Assembly (NCBI GenBank): GCA_010909165.1
Contig: VJWM01000025.1
Span: 1,922,001 to 1,986,000, forward strand
From: Anthoceros angustus
Lineage: Eukaryota > Streptophyta > Anthocerotopsida > Anthocerotales > Anthocerotaceae
DNA: 64,000 nt
Direction of reading: 5' to 3'
Under the pieces are notes generated by a model. It was not told where the DNA came from. It saw only the letters and a program-made list of their open reading frames with translations, and did not search any database. Made by a program: the position numbers and the translations under genes. Below are positions 57,024-64,000 of the stretch, in pieces (within the stretch, counting starts at the first letter, position 1; the number at the start of each line of letters is the position of its first letter).

Positions 57024-57616
57024 TTGGTGCAAAATTGAGAGCTCACAGCTTTATTATTCAAACTTTAGTTATATTATATATTACAACCCACTTGCTGACA
57101 TCGAAGGGGTTTCCCGAGTATCGGAAAGTCTTGTGATAATGTCGTACCTGGGGTTTCCCGAGTATCGGAAAGTCTTGTGATAATGGGCAGGTACGACAGA
57201 GGTGCTTGCCAGGCGCTTTGCCTTGTTTTCAGTTGAACATGGTTGCCACATTCATAAGCAGCACAATTCTGTGCTTCTCCTGAACATAAGGAATCCCAGT
57301 TAGTTCAAGGGGAAAAGAGAACATGTAACTTTTCATGATGCACCGGGAACCAGACGTCTGCTGTCAGGCCGCAAGTTGTTGGTCAGTAGCTTGTTTGTGA
57401 GCGCTACGGCCGTCTCCCATACCGAGTCTCCACACACTATACTGGACCAAGTGCAGTTATCACTGGTGTGGGTTTGTCAGGCTCCCTTTCTCTGCCCTGT
57501 GGAGACCAGCACTTTCTTGGTGTGAATTGGCGATGCACCTGATGGAGCCTTCGGTGCAGCTCGGAGTTCTCTTGAACTTTTGGCAGCAGCGACACATCTG
57601 ATTGTTGGCTCCGAAG
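57017..57616. repeat. 600-bp repeat P, copy 1
   Basis: Identical in length to copy 2 at 58805-59404 and apparently the same base for base where I compared. It contains a 36-bp direct repeat (57106-57141 and 57150-57185), the second copy of which is flanked by the inverted 10-mers GTCGTACCTG and CAGGTACGAC. Confidence 0.9.
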
Positions 57617-57788
57617 TCAGATCGGTGTGATCGGGAGGTCAACTGGAATCAAGCCCACAAGCTGACTTAGAAAGCTCGGCAGAAGCTTGGGTACGTGATT
57701 ATACTAATAGCGCATGTGCATTTGTCCCGTCCTTGCTGACTAAAGCAGACGTGTCGGTGCCCATGTCCTGCAAAGTGGTAGAACTTCG

Positions 57789-58579
57789 AGCGGGCACCAA
57801 GCATATGCAAGCTCTCTTTTAAGACCTCCCTCAGATGTCAGTACCGGCTGGATTCCGAGGCGTTTGTGTGACTACCGTGGAATATGCGTTTGCGAGCGAG
57901 GTAAGTAAGTTATTCCATCCATTCCTTGTCGTGCACGAGGATATCGTGTTGTGACAAGCGATGTAGAATTTGTGATCTCAAGTGGTTCTGCCCGGTCTGT
58001 CCTCTTTGTATCTCCACCCTGACTGTTCTGCCCTGTCTGGTTGATCCCGACATACGTCGTTCCGGTCGTTCTGTAGCTACGTGTCTAGTTTAGGTGTCCT
58101 GCAAAGTGGTAGAACTTCGAGCGGGCACCTGCATCCTGCAGCATGTACATCTCTTCAAGCTTGATCGATGAGGAGACTACTGGAGAGGGTGCCACATGAC
58201 AAGAACAAGGGACTCCATGCTGCTCTTGTCGTCCATGGCATCAAGCAGTTCCTTTTAACATTTGGAACTGGAGGAACATACCTCCACATAGGCGTGACAG
58301 CAAGGTAAAGGACAGACCCAAGTCAAGCAATTTGTCCAACAGTCACGTATGATGCCTCCACGGGTTACCATCCAATCCAACCTAAAAGTAGGCAATCTGC
58401 CAAAGCAGTACTTGATTCCAGACTATCAAACTGAACAGGCTGACAACGAAACTCGCAGTCTCAAGGATGCCTCGTTTCCTCAAGCTGGGCAGAGGTTGCC
58501 TGTGGCCTATGTACAACAACCAGACGAAAGAAGCTAGCCAGTATGTAAGAAGGTTCCCCAACACCTCCGGTTTACAGAA
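57789..58579. repeat. Repeat Q, copy 1
   Basis: This matches 60757-61551 with small indels. It contains an open frame at 58349-58537 (62 codons) with no recognisable family. Confidence 0.85.
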
Positions 58580-58804
58580 GCAAGAAAGACATGGTTGCGT
58601 GAAGAAGCACGAGTCTACATGGGAGTCCTTGCTCCTTGCCATTTGTCCCGTCCTTGCTGACTAAAGCAGACGTGTCGGTGCCCATGTCCTGCAACGACTT
58701 GGAGGAGAAGCTTGAAACCGGCATGATCATGGTTGCGTGAAGAAGCACGAGTCTACATGGGAGTCCTTGCTGACTAAAGCAGACGTGTCGGTGCCCATGT
58801 CCTG
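58580..58804. repeat. Short tandem repeats of an 85-100 bp motif
   Basis: The segment running from GGTTGCGTGAAGAAGCACG to CCTGCAACGACTTGG occurs twice here and again at about 60088-60175. Confidence 0.8.
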
Positions 58805-59404
58805 CAACGACTTGGTGCAAAATTGAGAGCTCACAGCTTTATTATTCAAACTTTAGTTATATTATATATTACAACCCACTTGCTGACATCGAAGGGGTTT
58901 CCCGAGTATCGGAAAGTCTTGTGATAATGTCGTACCTGGGGTTTCCCGAGTATCGGAAAGTCTTGTGATAATGGGCAGGTACGACAGAGGTGCTTGCCAG
59001 GCGCTTTGCCTTGTTTTCAGTTGAACATGGTTGCCACATTCATAAGCAGCACAATTCTGTGCTTCTCCTGAACATAAGGAATCCCAGTTAGTTCAAGGGG
59101 AAAAGAGAACATGTAACTTTTCATGATGCACCGGGAACCAGACGTCTGCTGTCAGGCCGCAAGTTGTTGGTCAGTAGCTTGTTTGTGAGCGCTACGGCCG
59201 TCTCCCATACCGAGTCTCCACACACTATACTGGACCAAGTGCAGTTATCACTGGTGTGGGTTTGTCAGGCTCCCTTTCTCTGCCCTGTGGAGACCAGCAC
59301 TTTCTTGGTGTGAATTGGCGATGCACCTGATGGAGCCTTCGGTGCAGCTCGGAGTTCTCTTGAACTTTTGGCAGCAGCGACACATCTGATTGTTGGCTCC
59401 GAAG
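58805..59404. repeat. 600-bp repeat P, copy 2
   Basis: Copy of 57017-57616. At its right edge a 545-bp segment (59405-59949) absent from locus 1 is bounded by the direct repeat GGCTCCGAAG. Confidence 0.9.
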
Positions 59405-60469
59405 GGCATATGCATATTAGTAGCAGAATGAAGGCGACATACACAAGATCCTTCGGCCTTGGAGCGGAAAGTCCGGCAAGCGACATGGCGAAGAGCTATG
59501 CGTTACAGCCAAGACAAACCAAGCCTGCAATGGTGTCCTCTGGGTTCAGAATTGCCAACAACAACTGACGGGCCCAACGGCTGTAATTGAACAACACTGC
59601 CGAAAGCAGGAGTTCTTGGTGTGCAGAGCTGCAGTGTTACATGCACAGTTGCGAGCTCCAGATGCACACACTGTTACACGAGATGCAGGAGCGCAGCCAT
59701 ATTTCTACTGCAGATACATGTGGGCATCGTAGCGTGCGCCCCCAGACAGTTGACCAACGTGGGCAGCCCGCGGAGCTTCCAAGCATGAGCAGCAGCGAAG
59801 GACATTGTTGTTGTTGTTTGCAGTTGACATCTGGTGACCCACCAAGCTACTCTGGGATCCCCACCTGGACCCATTCTGCTGCTATGTAGCAGTAGCTACT
59901 ATCCTACTGCCTGGTGCAAGCATGCAATTGCTTCCTGACGGCTCCGAAGTCAGATCGGTGTGATCGGGAGGTCAACTGGAATCAAGCCCACAATGCTACA
60001 TGCCTGGTACTGTGGTACGCTGTCAGCTACTCAAAGCCCACAAGCTGACTTAGAAAGCTCGGCAGAAGCTTGAAACCGGCATGATCATGGTTGCGTGAAG
60101 AAGCACGAGTCTACACATGGGAGTCCTTGCTGACTAAAGCAGACGTGTCGGTGCCCATGTCCTGCAACGACTTGGAGGAGAAGCTTGGGTACGTGATTAT
60201 ACTAATAGCGCATGTGCCATGGGAGTCAAACATTCTCTTCGAAACCGCGGGTCGCAGCACAGATGGCCACCGCATGCAGAGCTGCTTCAAGTGTACGCAT
60301 ATAAGAAACCTTACTGTACTGTTTTGGACACAGATGTGGTGTACATAAATGTGAAAGCTGTCACGAGGAAGGACGTAGTCGACAATCTGCTGGCCAGGCC
60401 TGTTGACTGCTTCGACACTGGTGTGCGTTCGCAAGCAGTATGGCAGAAGAATCGCGAGGCTAGGCTAAG

Positions 60470-60645
60470 CAAAGCGAAACGAAGCTAAGCAAAGCGAAGC
60501 GAAGCTAAGCAAAGCGAAGAGAAGCTAAGCAAAGCAAAGCCAAGCTAAGCTAAGCAAAGCCAAGCTAAGCTAAGCAAAGCCCAGCTAAGCTAAGCTAAGC
60601 CCAGCTAAGCTCGGCTCAGCTCAGCTAAGCTCGGCTCAGCTAAGG
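60470..60645. repeat. Degenerate AAGCN pentanucleotide array
   Basis: About 35 units of AAGCT, AAGCA, AAGCG and AAGCC in a fairly regular order. In the right third the units drift to GGCTC and AGCTC. It is not telomeric in sequence. Confidence 0.9.
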
Positions 60646-60756
60646 TTGCAGACCCAAGTGGCGTTGGCTTTGCTAGGTTTGTCGTTTCTCCACCCTGGCC
60701 GTTTGGCTATCGGTGCTGCTACGGCATTCGATGTTTGAGGACTATGCCCCTGATTG

Positions 60757-61551
60757 CGGGCACCAAGCATATGCAAGCTCTCTTTTTAAGACCTCCCCTC
60801 AGATGTCAGTACCGGCTGGATTCCGAGGCGTTTGTGTGACTACCGTGGAATATGCGTTTGCGAGCGAGGTAAGTAAGTTATTCCATCCATTCCTTGTCGT
60901 GCACGAGGATATCGTGTTGTGACAAGCGATGTAGAATTTGTGATCTCAAGTGGTTCTGCCCGGTCTGTCCTCTTTGTATCTCCACCCTGACTGTTCTGCC
61001 CCTGTCTGGTTGATCCCGACATACGTCGTTCCGGTCGTTCTGTAGCTACGTGTCTAGTTTAGGTGTCCTGCAAAGTGGTAGAACTTCGAGCGGGCACCCT
61101 GCATCCCGCAGCATGTACATCTCTTCAAGCTTGATCGATGAGGGAGACTACTGGAGAGGGTGCCACATGACAAGAACAAGGGACTCCATGCTGCTCTTGT
61201 CGTCCATGGCATCAAGCAGTTCCTTTTAACATTTGGAACTGGAGGAACATACCTCCACATAGGCGTGACAGCAAGGTAAAGGACAGACCCAAGTCAAGCA
61301 ATTTGTCCAACAGTCACGTATGATGCCTCCACGGGTTACCATCCAATCCAACCTAAAAGTAGGCAATCTGCCAAAGCAGTACTTGATTCCAGACTATCAA
61401 ACTGAACAGGCTGACAACGAAACTCGCAGTCTCCAAGGATGCCTCGTTTCCTCAAGCTGGGCAGAGGTTGCCTGTGGCCTATGTACAACAACCAGACGAA
61501 AGAAAGCTAGCCAGTATGTAAGAAGGTTCCCCAACACCTCCGGTTTACAGA
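60757..61551. repeat. Repeat Q, copy 2
   Basis: Copy of 57789-58579, slightly longer through extra bases in short runs (for example CTTTTTAAG against CTTTTAAG). Confidence 0.85.
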
Positions 61552-64000
61552 ACTGGTTACACAAGAGAAGTTGGTGCGACCATATGGCCTGCATGTGCAT
61601 TTGTCCAGTCTTTGCTCCCTTGCCATTTGTCCCGTCCTTGCTCCCCTGCCAGCATCCTGTAGAGGGCACCGACCACCCTGATTTCCACACCTGGACATTG
61701 CAGGCCAACCAAGCAGGTACCACGAACCGCCAGGTTACCCACGTAATACAGGAGGGCACGATTGGCATTGTCGGACTCGAAGTCGGAGCTGGATGTGTGC
61801 GACCTAGTTGAACCCACTGGCTGCTAATAGAAGGAGGCATGCTTGGCATGCTGTTGAGGTGTATTCACTGGATCTGTCTGTGATTGTTGTGAGAGCTTGC
61901 CGGTTTTGTGAGAGGACAGGAAAACAAAGATGCTGTGAAGTCGGAAAAGTTGAAGATCGGTGGACTGAGAGAAGCAGAGCTCATGGAAGATGCCACTGCT
62001 GCACTGCTGGAGGCTGGGCCAGTGGGCTGTTGTGAGTTTGAAGACGCGGCGAAGGGACGTGAAGGGCAAAAGACAAGATGTTAAGAGGTGAGCATCTCAA
62101 GATGTGAAAGCGCGTGGTGCAGCGGGTAGTTTGGGCGGCTAGTCCTCGCAGCGATGTTGGTCAGCACATTATGAATCCACCCAAGGGCTGAGGGCCCACT
62201 CTGGACCCTATAAGGCTGCAGACTGTGGCGTGTAGTGAGAATTAGCATGATAAATTTTGGGATTGGGCTCGCTTGTCTCCCATCCAAGCAACCGACGCAC
62301 AGGCCAGGGCCCACGACAAATATTCCACCCAAGTGCCTCAAGACAAGTTTACAACAATTCCTCTGCTGCTCGTCAATTTCAAGAGGAGCGCGGCACTAGG
62401 AGGCTGCCACTCGGCGTGCATTTTTCCAACACCTGGGTCCACCATTGCCTCACCAGGATACTCTATGTTGCCGCTTTGACCCCCTCGACTGACAGTTTTG
62501 AAATCGGGGAACAGTCTCCACAACCAAACAATTGCGAATGCGGACCTTGAAGACTGCTGCATTTCCTTGTCTCTTCCCTGTGTGACTGACATGATCAATC
62601 CACGTCCAGACTCGGATATAGTCTAGCACCAAGTAAGAACCCATGAGACGTTGCACCAACGACAACCTTCTGGATATAGAAAGGGTAGAGAACTGCTCAC
62701 CCATTGAAGATATGTACATGGCCCTACGCTATCCTGGAGATGAAGGCAACGAGGTCAAACTACTTCGAAGACAAACGGCAAGTGAAAACCGGCCTTGTCT
62801 AGAGCCTTTCTACAAACAGGAACAACTGAGACGTGTGGATCATCTCAAGCCCGTAAAACCCCCGAGGACCCTTCCTCCTCACAGGAGAAACCGCCATGGC
62901 CAGCAGCATCTACCTTCGTCTTGTGGGATAAGCAACCCCAAGATCCCCCTGCTACGCATCAGATTCACCAGGGCATATCCATGAACGTGACGTATCCATT
63001 GGACTGGTCTGCACAATCGGAAACAGCTCCGAAGCTGTGGGTCAGCGCAGCAAGAGGGAGGGGTTTCATGCAGAGATGCCCACCAGAAACACCAGAAACA
63101 AGCAAGTAAAGTTGGTGACAACGGGAGAGAGCACGCGCGTACGCTCTCATGCTCCTTACACAAGAGCATTCGGACGTGCTCTCTCTCGTCGTCACCCACC
63201 TTTTTGCTGAGCAAACATGGCACAAAGCAACAAAGTCCGATCCAAAACGGCAAACCCCCAGCAGGATATGATCCACCACCCGATTCTCTCTCAGCAGACC
63301 TGCGCAAGCAACAGTGTGTTGAAGGTTAGAAGCCTGCAGGTAAACAAGTTCGCAGAAGAGTGAACAACACACAAAAGAACGAAGAAGGCAAACGAGGAGG
63401 TGAACAGCAACAAGCTCATTCGGTCCCACATTCCCCTGATTAACACAAATTGACAAGAACAAGGCAAGAGAATATATGCAATTGCAGATCTGGCTTGCCA
63501 CTAGTTGACTTCCAAGTGAGAGAACGGAGTGAGCAAGGAAGCGCTACTACACCATCTCCACATAGTCATGAGATTCCTACAACCTTTGCCAGCTAGGAAA
63601 AACAGTAGAGGTGCACAGTGAGGACTACATGCTTCGTTGCAAAGGTGAGTAATGTGGGTGAGGTGTATTCATAGATTAACGAGCATTCCAAGCTTTCCTA
63701 CAAGCCTGCGGTACAACCTAGCACTGAGGTAACTCTGGCCTATACCCTCTTCTGAGGCTTTACTTAAGGGCAAAAGTATGCGGCAAGCAGCGCACAACTG
63801 TATGCGGTGCTGCAGAAAGGCGATACAGCCCAAAAGGTATGGTATCACTGCCAATGTGTGGTGACAAGCACAGACGGGCTAACCAGTTAGCCCTCTCCAC
63901 AGTTGGTATGGGCACGGCTGCGGCCGCGTGCAGGACAGGCTCCCAGATAAAAGTCATGGTCAGTGGCCACAGTGAGTCAGCCTTCCAAAGCACTAGCTAG
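61552..64000. other. Right end without recognisable gene
   Basis: Open frames such as 62643-62984 (+, 113 codons), 62795-63109 (+) and 62965-63501 (-) match no family I know. GAGAGAGC/GCTCTCTC-like inverted stretches occur near 63125-63190. I see no RNA gene. Confidence 0.4.

Noticed and set aside
59405-59949. Insertion of a Mutator-like transposon (10-bp flanking duplication)
   Set aside because: No terminal inverted repeats were visible and neighbouring joints show the same kind of direct repeats around pieces as small as 50 bp, so microhomology joining is simpler.
60470-60645. Interstitial telomere or CRISPR-like array
   Set aside because: Units are five bases of AAGCN type, unlike plant TTTAGGG or other known telomere repeats, and there are no spacers.

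Overview
This window looks like nuclear DNA of a land plant outside the seed plants. The evidence is short GT-AG introns (75 to 153 nt where both ends could be placed), two class C auxin response factors with miR160-type sites, and a cluster of plant-specific PPR-DYW genes whose proteins end in Gly-Arg-Pro instead of Asp-Tyr-Trp. That GRP variant is, as I recall, reported from hornworts, ferns and lycophytes, lineages that include U-to-C RNA editing. Compact genes would suit a small genome such as a hornwort's, but the species cannot be fixed from sequence alone.

Layout. 1-2268 (-): a PPR gene running off the left edge. 3676-6281 (-) and 15229-17631 (-): two paralogous class C ARF genes separated by about 9 kb of low-complexity, internally duplicated spacer. 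20.6-24.47 kb (+): an SLC4-type anion/bicarbonate transporter with many small exons and a 1.1 kb internal tandem duplication. 24798-25378 (-): RPL22, sharing a short upstream region with a ULP1/ESD4-type SUMO protease at 25752-27155 (+). About 28.8-33 kb: an AT-rich island with two tandem copies of an intronless divergent MAPK-like kinase. 33632-36077 (+): a receptor-like kinase with an unusual ectodomain (ricin-B-like plus DUF642) and a kinase domain that has probably lost its catalytic Asp. 36567-38306 (+): MPP10, of the U3 snoRNP. 39.5-56.2 kb (+): a tandem array of PPR-DYW(GRP) genes and relics. 56952-57023 (-): tRNA-Asp(GTC). 57-61.6 kb: a mosaic of repeated non-coding segments. 61.6-64 kb: no recognisable gene.

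Three themes run through the window. First, at least five PPR genes carry an N-terminal module resembling the PDF motif of the organellar single-stranded-DNA-binding OSB proteins, giving a PDF-PPR-E-DYW(GRP) architecture; one gene has two copies of the module. Second, the ARF pair differs exactly at the miR160 cleavage position, so one paralogue should be sliced and the other probably escapes. Third, almost every locus is locally duplicated, often with 7-10 bp of identity at the joints, and one copy of each pair commonly carries one-base indels, mostly in runs of identical bases. This makes unpolished or falsely duplicated assembly a serious alternative to real pseudogenes, and every frameshift reported below should be read with that in mind.
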